A stretch of DNA of 64,000 bases, from the NCBI RefSeq assembly GCF_037325665.1, contig NC_090248.1:25376440-25440439 (forward strand), given 5' to 3'. Positions 49,386-59,100 of the stretch are shown here, piece by piece; position 1 is the stretch's first letter, and every line of letters starts with the position of its first letter. Below the pieces are notes generated by a model, which did no database searches, had not been told where the DNA came from, and worked only from the letters and a program-made list of their open reading frames with translations. The DNA comes from Littorina saxatilis. Taxonomy: Eukaryota > Mollusca > Gastropoda > Littorinimorpha > Littorinidae. The position numbers were made by a program, and so were the translations under genes.

Positions 49386-50897
49386 CAGATGCACACACAC
49401 ACACACACACATACATGCACATGTGCACACACAGATAAACACAAATATATATACGTAATGTAGAGGCCTAATACCATTTCCTCCACAGAGAGTAATCTGC
49501 TGATGAAATTACTCTCTGAAAGTTGAACAGGCGGCATACACTGAAGGAAAGGATTCAGAATTGTCTTGTAAAGCGTTGCATTGTACTCTGTCTCTTTGTT
49601 AAAATCCATTTCATGACCTCCAGTTCTGAAACAGAAAACAAGTTGTGTAAAGCAAAATCAACACTGATTTATAAGATCTGTGGGTTTGTCTCTTTGTTAA
49701 AATCCATTTCATGACCTCCAGTTCTGAAACAGAAAACAAGTTGTGTAAAGCAAAATCAACACTGATTTATAAGATCTGTGGGTCTTAATTATTCTTAATG
49801 AATGAAACTGAATGCACTGCATTTTGTTTTCACGAAGACTAGTAAATCATAGGCTGGTCAAAACCTCACACTCACAGTGCTGACACATTGTCTTGGTAAC
49901 ACAAATCAAATCAACTTAATTTGCAAATAACGGATGTTTTTAATATCTTAGCTTGTATTCAACCCAAACACAACATAATATGAATCATACATTTTTTTTC
50001 GGATTAAAGGCACAGTAAGCCTCCCGTAAACCATCACAAATACTGTCAGGCTTTTACACACAGTACAAACACCCTTTCATTTAAACACTCACCGCTTGAG
50101 AACATCCTAGGTGCCCTCCATAAAAGAGCGAGCAATTTTCAAAGAATTTATTTTTGCGTGGTTTATCTTACCTCTGAGCCATTGTGAACCCTTGTGATCC
50201 AGTTTCCTTTTTTCACAATGTTGTAGTCAGTTAGTACTTTGAATGCGACTGGCTGTAAGCACGTTATTATGTACCTCTGAATCTAAACAAAACAAACAGC
50301 TGTGATTCACAAGAACTCTAGAGATAGCTTTTGACTGTTTAGAGGAACTGGCGATAGGCATAAACCGTCGTCTGCTACGAGAACCACGACCTTGCGTGAC
50401 CCAAGCTCTGCTTCCAGGCTTTTCTTTTTTCAAACTTTCAAAACTTCGAATTGTACTGATCTTGTCTTGATGAAAAAAGAATTCTTTTTTGATTTAAGAA
50501 TGTTTGTGTAACATTAGCTGTCAATTTATTATTTAAATTTTAAAAGTTAGGTTTAGCGCAAAAACGCACCACGGTCCGATTGTCTCTGAGACAATCCGCA
50601 AAATTAATTCTTTGAAAATTGTTCGCATTTGACCAGAATTTTCATTGGCCAGCCGGGCGGTTTCTATACTAGCCCGGCGGATATTTTACTCGCCCCTGGC
50701 GACCAGGCGGACGATTCGGCCATCGATCCTTCTGAACATCGTCAATTGATCGCAGGGTTTAGCCTGGGAGAAAAAAGCAATGGGACATTTGTCCCCCTCA
50801 ACCAAATTCCGATGGGACATAGTCGAAGGCAAGAAGCGCCAAAGAGGCCTGTACCCGTTTTGACCAAAGATGTAAAATAGTGCAATATGATAATGAT

Positions 50898-50966
<69 letters not shown>

Positions 50967-52331
50967 GTGTTGTGAGTGTGTGTGTGTAATCCGATGTAAA
51001 GTGTACATTTGGTGGCGCAGTGGTACGTAATCTCAATGCGCCCTTTGACGCATTGAAGGGAATTGTGATGGGACATTTTCAGATTTAATGCGCCAATGGC
51101 GCAGGGCGCACTAGTAAATGAAACCCTGGATCGAGTCTGAAGACTTCGCTTTGTCTTTTTACCAAAAACTCAATACCAAAGCTTATTCATCAAGTTCATG
51201 CAGATTTGCGAGGTAATGATATTGATCAGGCTTAAGACAAATTCTCTCTGATGTTATACTTAATAATAGCTGTTTAGAACAATCAAACAGAGGACAAAAA
51301 TAAGCTATGCGGAACTAATTTCGTTTTGGAGTCCTTTGGACTGTCTTGGTACTGGCAGACAAGCAAAACTTCTGGCAGAATCATGGATTTTGCTGGGTCT
51401 AACTCTTTGTCCAGAAATGAAGTTCCTTCAAACTTCAACCCTTACCCTAAGTTTAAGTGCAAAGGAAAGGTCTGGTTTCCAGCACCTCTGAAACACTTTC
51501 GCATTCTCTTGAAAAGTCCACAACCGGTAGACTGAGCATGATACAGCCGGGGCTAGCCGAGTTTCATGGAACTAATTTACCTGTATGTATACCGAGAGGG
51601 GTTCACTAGTCCGAGGGTTCACTAGTCCGAGGGTCCACTAGTCCGAGGGTTCACTAGTCCGAGGGTCCACTAGTCCGAGGGTTCACTAGTCCGAGGGTTC
51701 ACTAGTCTGAGGGTCCACTAGTCCGAGGGTTCACTAGTCCGAGGGTTCACTATAGACGCTTGAACAAAGGATATTCAATTTGATTTGTTTTTATTTTGTG
51801 TGTGTATGTGTGCGTGGATGTGCGTTTGCGTGCGTGCGTGTGTTTTTCACTGCTTTGGGAACCAAATCGAAGAATATTCTCATAAAAACACTGAGTTGTT
51901 TTCATTCAAAAAGATAATATGGTGTTTTATATTTTGACTGAAGAAATCTCAGACTATTTCCCCCAAGAAACTTAGTTATTTATATTTTGACTGAAGAAAG
52001 GATATTAAATTTAGCAGGACTGGACAATTACGTGATCGAACTGCCTACAGTTTTTAGTCATATTATACTTGAACTTGAACTTTACTATGTGGTAGGCTGT
52101 GTAGCCTTTACATAGGTCCTATTATTAGACTGTAGCATGCGTGGCGGGCTATTTTACAATCTAGACTAGGCAGGTAGGGTTATATAGCACCTCGGGTTTC
52201 CTTTTGCCCGTGAGGGTCAATTAGTTATCCCACCGACCAGAATTATGGAGAGGATCGAGCCTGGGTTGTACTACAGCCTCACACATAATTTCATTGAAAT
52301 CGGTTCTCAAACATCGGATATCTATTTGCGG

Positions 52332-52374
<43 letters not shown>

Positions 52375-52749
52375 CACACACATACATACACACACACACA
52401 GACACAGTGAAACCTATATACCGCCTTTTAAGGGGCGGTATAATAACTGGAAAATCAAGCGTCTATAGTAAACCCTCGGACTAGTGAACCCTCGGACTAG
52501 TGGGACGAACTGGAAAAGAGAGCGTCTATAGTAAACCCTCGGACTAGTGAACCCTCGGACTAGTGAACCCTCGGACTAGTGGGACGTTCCCATGTAGACC
52601 TATGGCTCTATAGTTTGCTACTGATTCAGCGTTTTGAACCGATTTACGTAAAATTGTTTCTTATTCCAAAACCGAAAGTAAACATCTGAATGTTTTGACA
52701 AAATAAAATACTCCAAAGTTCAACATATTACCCCAAATACTTACGCCAT
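31961..52749 (-). CDS. CARD-ITAM-SH2 adaptor protein (gene 2)
   Basis: Ten coding exons on the minus strand: 52745-52749 (ATGGC), 49475-49625, 48522-48687, 46667-46756, 40347-40423, 39300-39380, 37486-37610, 35696-35945, 33026-33117, 31961-32153. Every border is AG/GT and the sum (1230 nt) is in frame: 409 residues ending in TGA. The start has a good context (AAAAG before ATGG). Residues about 10-107 are a CARD (EYNATLYKTIL, then RVRRKYETEG, ARLLLDFL, KWFPAFMKAL). Residues 108-208 are a Pro/Glu/Ser-rich linker. Y209DVL and Y221DEL are spaced by 8 residues, the ITAM consensus. Residues 232-300 are polar, and about 301-395 form a divergent SH2-like domain with QLVRP (R321), YVIWYW, FYINRQQ and SSLRDLMTYHL. 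A long first intron separates ATGGC from the CARD. Introns are rich in transposons. Inferred role: immune-type signalling adaptor. Confidence 0.8.
32909..32955. repeat. (TG)n microsatellite
   Basis: Pure TG array inside a longer degenerate TG-rich block (32748-33000), in the last intron of gene 2. Confidence 0.9.
33061..33285. repeat. 225-bp segment duplicated at 34111-34335
   Basis: Covers the first 57 nt of the QLVR exon, its acceptor and the adjoining intron. The second copy differs by about one base and is bounded by element E on both sides. Confidence 0.9.
33287..34112 (+). repeat. Repeat E (TCAAGGTCA-rich), copy 1
   Basis: Starts ACTCACATGCGAAGC, then (GTCC)n, and ends GCATGTGAGTTGTATGG...GCCCTTCTTGT; ACTCACATGC/GCATGTGAGT are inverted near the ends. 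It contains many copies of AAGGTCA in both orientations. No protein. Non-autonomous. Confidence 0.85.
34111..34335. pseudogene. Partial duplicate of the QLVR exon of gene 2
   Basis: Second copy of 33061-33285: the acceptor AG and 57 nt of exon sequence, then truncated by element E. It has no donor, so it cannot act as a full exon. Confidence 0.85.
34338..35180 (-). repeat. Repeat E, copy 2 (inverted)
   Basis: Almost base-for-base the reverse complement of copy 1, with a slightly different GTCC microsatellite. Confidence 0.85.
35495..35585 (-). repeat. tRNA-like SINE head
   Basis: Minus-strand A-box-like CATAGCTCAGTGCATAGCGC followed by a degenerate B box near 35510. Only the head is recognisable. 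Confidence 0.4.
35978..36265 (+). mobile_element. tRNA-derived SINE, 5'-truncated
   Basis: Same family as 14128-14539: TGCACGTTAAAGATCCCACG, GGTCTTTCCTGGCAAAATTG, ATATGCGCCGAAATGGCTGC and GCGCGATATAAGAC. Head missing. It lies in an intron of gene 2, just upstream of exon 35696-35945. Confidence 0.8.
36404..36580. repeat. Inverted-repeat element with poly-C core
   Basis: ACCCCCCTTTTCAGACC at one side and GAGGTCTTAAAAGGGGGGTT at the other are inverted relative to each other; related to 17600-17770 and 40497-40735. Confidence 0.5.
37486..37610 (-). other. ITAM-bearing exon of gene 2
   Basis: The 125-nt exon (phase 0 in, phase 2 out) encodes LEEDYRDAASPSQ followed by YDVL, eight residues, then YDEL. 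YxxL-x(6-8)-YxxL is the immunoreceptor tyrosine activation motif. Gene 1 has an exon of the same phases with a single YDYL. Confidence 0.75.
38585..39195 (-). mobile_element. CR1/L2-like LINE 3' fragment
   Basis: One open minus-strand frame encodes the ORF2 C-terminus: LQRIQNSSARLVL, ITPLLNQLHWLPVPARI, YKINTLTYKCLHGLAPAYL, FSFQAPSQWNTLPLPLR and a final FKSALKTFLF. A 3'UTR with GCCTTGAGTCGCC and a terminal (ATT)n follow. It is 5'-truncated and lacks reverse transcriptase. The intact frame suggests a fairly recent insertion, in an intron of gene 2. Confidence 0.9.
39859..40000. repeat. (AC)n microsatellite
   Basis: About 140 bp, interrupted by AT steps. Confidence 0.95.
40123..40179. repeat. 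(ACAG)n microsatellite
   Basis: Pure tetranucleotide array, followed by scattered CAGACAGACAAACAGA. Confidence 0.95.
40497..40735. repeat. AGGTCTTAAAA repeat with 28-bp tandem array
   Basis: Poly-C start, then four exact head-to-tail 28-bp units (40565-40676) beginning GGTCTTAAAATGGAGG. Related to 17600 and 36404. Confidence 0.75.
40749..41016. mobile_element. MITE with GTGACCCTCCACCACGG ends
   Basis: Inverted termini GTGACCCTCCACCACGGAAT at both ends, extending to about 40 bp with a small indel; 268 bp long. No coding content. No convincing target duplication. Confidence 0.75.
41555..41905 (+). pseudogene. MULE transposase C-terminal remnant
   Basis: Frames give PMFAVQMWNLHERTL then, after one frame change near 41650, AFHNAFQGLLGAHSPSLWRL, IAALKKEQ and RAKRIIVQYNAG, ending at a stop. 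This is the region downstream of the catalytic core in FLYWCH-type MULE transposases (W-N...TNN..E.FH..F..LLG..HP.IW). The catalytic domain is missing. Confidence 0.75.
42010..42173. repeat. (TG)n microsatellite
   Basis: About 165 bp, inside the MULE. Confidence 0.95.
43048..43136 (+). repeat. tRNA-like sequence (SINE head)
   Basis: A box TAGCTCAGTCGGTAGAGT and B box GGGTTCGATTCG in correct order, followed by an A/T-rich tail. The acceptor stem pairs poorly, so a SINE or pseudogene is preferred over a working tRNA. Confidence 0.6.
43288..43825. mobile_element. TA-flanked MITE with CCGTACTTTCGGG ends
   Basis: Ends CCGTACTTTCGGGACTATAA and, inverted, TTATAGTCCG...AAATACGG, flanked by TA (43286-43287 and 43826-43827). 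GGCGC-A blocks recur inside both ends. Carries a 25-bp poly-G run at 43578. Confidence 0.7.
43920..46030 (-). mobile_element. Jockey/CR1-superclade LINE, 5'-truncated and broken
   Basis: Minus strand. 46021-45650 encodes the endonuclease C-terminal half (LLLGDFNIDL, STLIDHIYTN, SISDHCSIF). 45583-44954 is the linker with WLTEQIIEAM and KSMGPDKIPPYL. 44873-44272 is reverse transcriptase (NNFRPISLLPILSK, AVFLDFKKAFDLVDH, VPQGSVLGPILFCLYINDL, then the catalytic box FFADD). 44212-43940 is the thumb region (RVLGLIIDCEF). At least three frame changes separate these, and the N-terminal endonuclease is absent. It lies in an intron of gene 2. Confidence 0.9.
46040..46135. repeat. (GA)n microsatellite
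   Basis: Abuts the 5' end of the LINE copy. Confidence 0.95.
46760..48500. other. Intron of gene 2; nothing else seen
   Basis: Lies between exons 46667-46756 and 48522-48687. No repeat or exon with support. Confidence 0.4.
48643..48955. repeat. 157-bp tandem duplication over the second CARD exon border
   Basis: Copies at about 48643-48799 and 48800-48955, visibly diverged. Each holds the acceptor and the first codons of the exon (ERVRRKYETE in the used copy, ERVKKKYDTE in the other). The upstream copy lacks the rest of the exon and a donor. Confidence 0.85.
49338..49383. repeat. (AC)n microsatellite
   Basis: AC array in the intron between the CARD exons. Confidence 0.9.
49589..49784. repeat. 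98-bp perfect tandem duplication over the first CARD exon border
   Basis: Two essentially identical copies (49589-49686, 49687-49784), each with the acceptor TTTCAG, ATGGATTTTAACAAAGAGAC and flanking intron. Use of the upstream acceptor (exon start near 49723) would read KETNPQIL and then stop. Confidence 0.9.
50753..51128. mobile_element. CAGGGTTT-ended inverted-repeat element
   Basis: CAGGGTTT at the left and AAACCCTG at the right, flanked by GATCG direct repeats (50748-50752, 51129-51133). Interior has GATGGGACAT repeats and a TG array (50901-50966). hAT-like ends, very short repeats. Confidence 0.45.
51597..52590. mobile_element. Element with CTAGTCCGAGG tandem-repeat inverted ends
   Basis: Left block 51597-51755: about ten 16-bp units GTTCACTAGTCCGAGG (or GTCCACTAGTCCGAGG). 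Right blocks 52472-52501 and 52530-52581: the same unit inverted (CCTCGGACTAGTGAAC). Just inside, CACTATAGACGCTTGA and TCAAGCGTCTATAGT are also inverted. No coding sequence; an AC array lies at 52334-52400. It lies in the first intron of gene 2. Confidence 0.75.
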
Positions 52750-53050
52750 CTTTTGAAGATTTGGGTGACTTGAAAGGTACAATTTATCCAGAACATAAGA
52801 CAAAATCCCGATAGACTAGTTCAACCGCACGGTGAGTCGAACTTCCGCCATACACTTCTTGTGCGAAGCTCCTGCCTTCCAGGAAACTTGGGAATCCCCG
52901 AAGCCCCGAAGGACTGTTGCGACCCATCTCGTCTTCGGCGCTTTTCCGGAAATGACCTGCTCTTTGTTGGAATTCCAACAATGGCCGCCATTGTAGGAAT
53001 TCCAACTTTGCGCTACGCGATTCTAGAAATGTACCGCGCGCATAGTGAGA
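52750..53050 (-). promoter_or_regulatory. Probable 5'UTR and promoter of gene 2
   Basis: GC- and CpG-richer block directly upstream of the ATGGC exon (minus strand). The exon ends at a strong donor GTAAGTAT (52744-52737). The transcription start is not marked by a clear TATA box, so the limits are approximate. Confidence 0.4.
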
Positions 53051-53507
53051 ATTCTGCTCTTTCTTAGAATGCGATGTAAAACGGTAAAATGATACAAGTC
53101 ATGATGGCCCATGATGATCTTTGACTTTGTGTTTTAAAGTGATCAATGCTTAGTCTTGAAAAACGGATGTCTATATAACACACCAAACGGCCAACCGAAT
53201 TACAACGAAAAGCAAAAACACTTTTGATAATTTCGGCGGGCTGTTACAACACAGTCTTGTCTTGTCTTTCCATTACTGCCCACAATCAACAGTAGTGATT
53301 ATTTCGGCACTTGATGGGATGTTCAACGACCCATCCCACTCAACCAAAACTGACGCACCAATTTTACGTAATTTTTAACGTTTCAGATCTTACATTTTAC
53401 AACAACAAAAACACAACAAGAGTGTTTCGATATAACTTTTCACTGGTAACTATCGATTGTATATTAAACTCACACAGTCTCTCTGGGCTGCAGAGACAGC
53501 ATTACGT

Positions 53508-53655
53508 AGAGGTTACACGCCGAGTCTCAGTGATTATCAAAAATAATGGTCGAAGTTAGCGGATCATGAAAAATGCGAGCTTTAGCGAGCTTTTTTATGA
53601 CCGCGAACTGAGACCATTATTTTTGATAATCACTGAGACGAGGTGTGTAACCTCT
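53508..53655. repeat. Foldback element 3
   Basis: Outer arms of about 44 bp (GAGGTTACAC.../...GTGTAACCTC, with GATTATCAAAAATAATGGTC matched exactly), continuing with weaker pairing to a centre GCGAGCTTTAGCGAGC. Same build as the hairpins at 11314 and 28949. Confidence 0.85.
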
Positions 53656-53659
53656 TTAT

Positions 53660-55060
53660 TCCTCCTTTCTTCAGTTATTCAAAGAAAAGAGGAGTTTTTT
53701 TGCGAAAGTTTGATCGAATCCTATTCTCTCAACCAGTCAACCTGCGCAGGCGATCGATTAATGCGCGGTTGTATAGTTCCGTGCAAATCATTCCATTCTG
53801 TTAACACTTCTTGTCAGTTTTCCTATTTTAGGCTAAAATCAAGTACACAGATATGCTGTTATTCTGCTGTGGCGGCAAAGGCAGATATTGTGTGTTCTGT
53901 ATATGTTTTGGTATCGCTTAGGGTAATGTTTTTTTCGTCAAATGGGACTAGCAGACGAACTTTTGCACCCGTGTTCCAACGTTAAAAACTGTATGAAGTT
54001 CAGTTTTCCGGGGAAAATAGTGTATGAAACCCCTTTATGTTGTTTAAATTGATGAGATGTGTGCATTTGGTTGCGTGTGATCTGTTTATTAAATGAAATA
54101 TTGTTGAAAACTGACCGTCGGATTGCAGTCTGTTGTCGAAGGAACTGAGTGAAAAGAAGGGGAACTACTCTTGTCGCTAGACAAAGTATGAGTTACTTGC
54201 CTTGGGAAATTGCTTGTGATGAACGGCTTGAGCCACGGCAGATGAGATTCAGAAAACAACCGAACTCATGGATTTTATATGGAGATTCATGTGTTCAGGC
54301 CTGTAGTTGTTAATTTAAATGCGGTATGTTTGTATTGTTTGCTCCAGAGATGTATACTTCGTACATTAGAGCGTTCTGAACTTTTCAGTCGCAAAAAGTA
54401 GTACCGAAACAGAACAACCTCTCAACCCATTGCACTATCGAGGATTCAGGCTGTTGCTGGGTCGTTATTTGTTTGGTTGCTGGGTCATTATCGAAAAATA
54501 ACTACCCCTACAAGTTTACAGAGGTAAAGAAGCAGAGGGGGGAATAAGTCCCTTTACTGAGTAGGCCGCTCTTGTCACTGCATGGTATAAATCTAGGCTC
54601 TTGAAATGTAATGTGCAAGTCTGTGCGCTATATTTATGTGATTGATTGTTGCAACATGTTGATTCAAATTAAAGATGATTTCAGACTGTTGTAACAAACT
54701 ATAACACTCTACTCTGAGACGGAAAAAAAATCATTGTGTTCAAAATAAATCGAGACAGCAGCAACTAGCTCTTTGGAATCTGCAACCCTCCACAATGTGA
54801 CATAATGGTCAGCCAAAATGACCGTGGTCACAATATGGAAGAAGAAGTGTCACTGAGAGACGTCAGTGTTACACAGTGTACTTTGCGCCCAACATCACCA
54901 TTCATGATTAAACTTCCCTGATCTACCGAATGGTTTGGAGTTGGCTCCCCTGGAGTGAAAACAGAAGCCCACCCCCTTCCATCCACGAACTGGCAAAAAC
55001 ACAAAGACACACGTACGAAAACGCAATGAACGAATGAACAGAAGAAAAAGAAGTCTCGAC
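53660..55060. other. Intergenic between gene 2 and the KDZ gene; no gene seen
   Basis: No exon or clear repeat with support. Confidence 0.3.
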
Positions 55061-55066
55061 ATTGTC

Positions 55067-55176
<110 letters not shown>

Positions 55177-55654
55177 CCAGCACTCTGTTTAAAAGGGACA
55201 TCACTCATTGCAGATGGGTTTCGTTCACAAAAGAAAGTTATACACCTTCCTGCGGCTTTCATGGCAACGATAACAAAAATTTTAAAAACCACAGTTGGAA
55301 ACCAAAGATCGCCACCACCAAACGGCAAACTGATTCCTGGTACATGTATAGTACCTTGAATTTGAGGCCATTGCGTATCAACTTGTTTGACAAGTATAAT
55401 AACAAAACAAAACGAAAACAAAAAACAAATCGCGTGAAGCGATATAAAAACATTTACTACTGAGTCAATCGGTATCAAACTAAAAGATCAACACCACAAA
55501 CCAGTCATCACCAAGACTACGAGATACATTTAGATAGAGAAGCCGTATATATATATATATATATGTATATCTACAAGGTTGTATATCTATAAATATCACC
55601 CATTGCACCTCGGTATAAGCAGACATAACGTATGTATGTGTTCTCGCTGAACAG

Positions 55655-56016
55655 TAGGGGAACGTATACTGTGTGTACTGTCAGCGTATACGGTAGTGTG
55701 GTTCGAAGCGATGTCTCCGATGAGGAGTGACAGTCAGTATAAAACTGTTATCGGAAACAGATAAATTACTGTAGTTCATGTATTGTTTTTTTTAAAGACA
55801 TGTATACTTATACTGATGAATAATCTGGTTGCTACTAGGGGAACGTATACTGTGTGTACTGTCAGCGTATACGGTAGTGTGGTTCGAAGCGATGTCTCCG
55901 ATGAGGAGTGACAGTCAGTATAAAACTGTTATCGGAAACAGATAAATTACTGTAGTTCATGTATTGTTTTTTTTAAAGACATGTATACTTATACTGATGA
56001 ATAATCTGGTTGCTAC
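55655..56016. repeat. 181-bp tandem duplication upstream of the KDZ gene
   Basis: Two virtually identical head-to-tail copies (55655-55835, 55836-56016) ending 100 bp before the start codon at 56117. Each contains GAACGTATACTGTG and GCGTATACGGTAG. Confidence 0.95.
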
Positions 56017-56116
56017 TTTCGCGACGAAATTTGTTTTTGAAATATGCGACTTTTTTCTTTTACTGCCAGTTTCCGTTCTTGACTTTTTTTTTTAATAGCG
56101 TGCCTATTGTTTCAAC

Positions 56117-59100
56117 ATGGCGTATCGACAGAAAAGGGGTCGGCGAACTTGGCAACCCATCAACACCGATTTTGAAATGCTTGACTGTTCAAAAAAGGGG
56201 AAACCCCAAAAAATGTCTTTGCCATGGAAACCGGGGAGGCCTACACTGGATGACCTTGATTTTCCCGAACAAACAGAGAGTTTTAAAGATGCCATCCCCA
56301 CACTCTCAGTCGGCACAGAACCAACGCCAGGGTCATCTCTTCAATCCGATGAATCAGGTAGACACTCTGCTGTTCTTTAATTAATTTCTTGTTTCTGAAG
56401 CAGCGCTGATTACATTTGTCAATAGCAAAAGGGGTAAAGAGGGAAATTTAATGGAAACTTTGAGCACTTCAGCCATACCATAACGGGCCATAGCCGGAGT
56501 GACTCGGGGAGTGAGATGAATTTTGCTTTTTGAATCAAATTAAGCTTACTAATACTGTAAGTAGATCTACTGTTTACGGTGTAAGGAACTTTTGGTAATC
56601 TTGAACTTTAGTGTGTTCATTAAATTCACAGCTGAGAATCCATTGGCATTCTTTACTTATTTTAACGCATGATCTTGTTATTGTTTAAAATAGGGAGTGG
56701 TTTTGGAGCCTCCAGTCTAGGGAACCCGCAGTCACCAGTATCTCACAATATATTTAAATAGACTTTCATTTTTCACCCATCAGTCACCTTGCCTTCTTCG
56801 CTCAGTCGTTAGTGAAATGGGCTGGAGAATATGAGGTCACCGGTTCAAGTCTTGCCATTGTCGGTCCATTTTTATTTTTTATTTCAAAATGATCATCTGT
56901 TTAATTTTAAACTTGTTCCCCCCTCTCTGACAACTGCGAATAAACCGCATCTCTTTGAGCCTTCAGGCTCGACGGACCTCTAGCCACGGCCTTTAAAGTA
57001 TTGTGGTGCCAGTGTGAAATTTGACATGACAAATTTAACTTGTGTCGCTTATAACTCTTAATCCTCACTTGATAAGCTAAGGGTATGCGTTTTTGAGTTT
57101 CCTGACATAAGTTTAACTTTAGAAATTGCATTTTCATTTTCAGGGATCCAGGGTTTTATGGAGATTGACAGCAAAGAGGTCACCTTATCAGCCCATAGCC
57201 AGAGAAAAGCAGTTGAGGAAGACAGGTGGTGCGAACTCCGAGGATCCTTGTTGCAGACCAGGCTTGAATCTCTGTGCCCCGTGCAAATATGTAGCCATTG
57301 TCAGAAAAGGCAGACGGATATAATACGCTGCTGGGACTGTGGGCCTATGGTCTTCTTGTGTCATAACTGCTCCTCTAATATCCACCGGACAGTTATGTTC
57401 CACAAACCATATATTTGGAAGGTTAGAAACACTTACACTTAGTTAGAGTTAATATATTAATATCATCTATGTATTTTGCTATCTCTTAAATATTTATTTT
57501 CCCCACTCCTTGGTTTGATATTGATTTTGAGTGTTTCGCTTTTCATAGGCAAGTAATCTAATAAGGGAGAGTGTATTTTTCTTCATCCGGAGTCACGTAT
57601 GCTGCTTTTACCATGTGGATCTAGCTCTTCGAGAGAAAAACAAACGTAATCACAGACACAGAGAAAATGATAACGTGATTTTTAAGTCAGACCAGAGACA
57701 TACATTGAAGAGATGCGAAGCGAGGCCGGGAGGCGTGTAACTCTTGGGGTACCGCGTTCGGTCTGCGTGACCTCGCGCGATTGTCAGCCACTCATCCCGT
57801 ACTACGCTGTTGTTCCTTGCCTTACATTGTGCGCGGAGGCAATGTTTGGGAGCTATTATTATCTTTTGTGCGCAACTTTACTTTCCCTTAACTAGCAAAT
57901 GCATTACTGGTGTGTACATTAATCTGTTTGTATAATTTTTGACGCACTGTAATTAAATTTGATGCTTTTATGTCTCACTCAAAAGTGGTTCTCGCACTCA
58001 CACTGGCGTGTGGATACAAAGTTACAAGTTCATAAAGGAGAAATGAGCGAAATTGCTTTCTTTATCATTCATCTTCTAATCACCAAATGATGCAATAATT
58101 TTCTTCTTGAGATTTTCTGTTTCTCTTGAGTGCAAATAATGAACAGTTTGCATGTTTTATTATCTATGATTTTCTATGAAACAGTTATAATTCTTTAAAA
58201 ACACAACAATTATCAACGTTTACCTTTAAATGGTTGTTTTTCTCTAAATTATGGATGCAAAAACGTTTTATTCAACTGTCCATGTTTTTTTTTGGTAAAG
58301 TAGACACTTGCACAATTATGCATTCTTCCCATACATTATGTCACTTTTATTGTCAATTTATTATTTATATTTTATTTTGGAGTGCAAAGTTTGGTAAATG
58401 ATAGCTCAGTTCGCAGCCGGCCGGTGCTAGACAGAGGATTACTTGCCCCTGCCGTAGGCAAAGATAACGCGAGCGGGAAGACAGCGCTTTGCATCTCTTC
58501 TATCTATGTCTCTGGTCAGACTAACAAAATTAATTATGTAATTTTTGTTAATTTCCATTGTGACTGTGAGTTAGATATGTTTCATAAACACGTTTGATTT
58601 TCAGTAAGATTTTACTTCATATATTTCCCACTTATTGTTTTCACAGAGGTTTGGTTTAGAACGTTGGCAATCTGTTTTTTTTTTAACAGTACGTCATGTT
58701 ATCTGTTTTTGGTATAATTGATTAGTTCATTATATTACATGAGACCATATGTTTTTACAATAAAGCAATTTGGTCTTTGACACACTTTGTATAATTCAGG
58801 AGGACAAGATGTATTGGCCAGTCCAGGAGGTACCTCACCTGAAACAGCTGCCCAGACACATTTGTGACAATGTCAGCACCATTGACATAGTTGTTTTTGA
58901 TGCACATGGTAAGTACAAAAGTGTTTCATATTGTTCCCTTTCTCTGATGGTTGTGTGATAATCTTTCTTATTTATTTATCTTTTTCTTCTTCTGCGTTCG
59001 TGGGCTAAAACTCCCACGTACACTCGTGTCTTTGCACGAGTGGAAATTTACGTGTATGACCGTTTTTACCCCGCCATTAAGGCAGCCATATGCTGCTTTC

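Larger units (their letters stand above)
48522..49625 (-). other. CARD of gene 2 (two exons)
   Basis: Exon 49475-49625 (151 nt) ends after SVEEM in phase 0. Exon 48522-48687 (166 nt) starts ERVRRKYETEG and ends LILK in phase 1. Both borders and the 166-nt length equal those of gene 1, and about half of the second-exon residues are identical or similar. Confidence 0.8.

Noticed and set aside
50629-50880. Frame TRIFIGQPGGFYTSPADILL
   Set aside because: Overlaps the boundary of a CAGGGTTT-ended repeat; no family recognised and no splice support.
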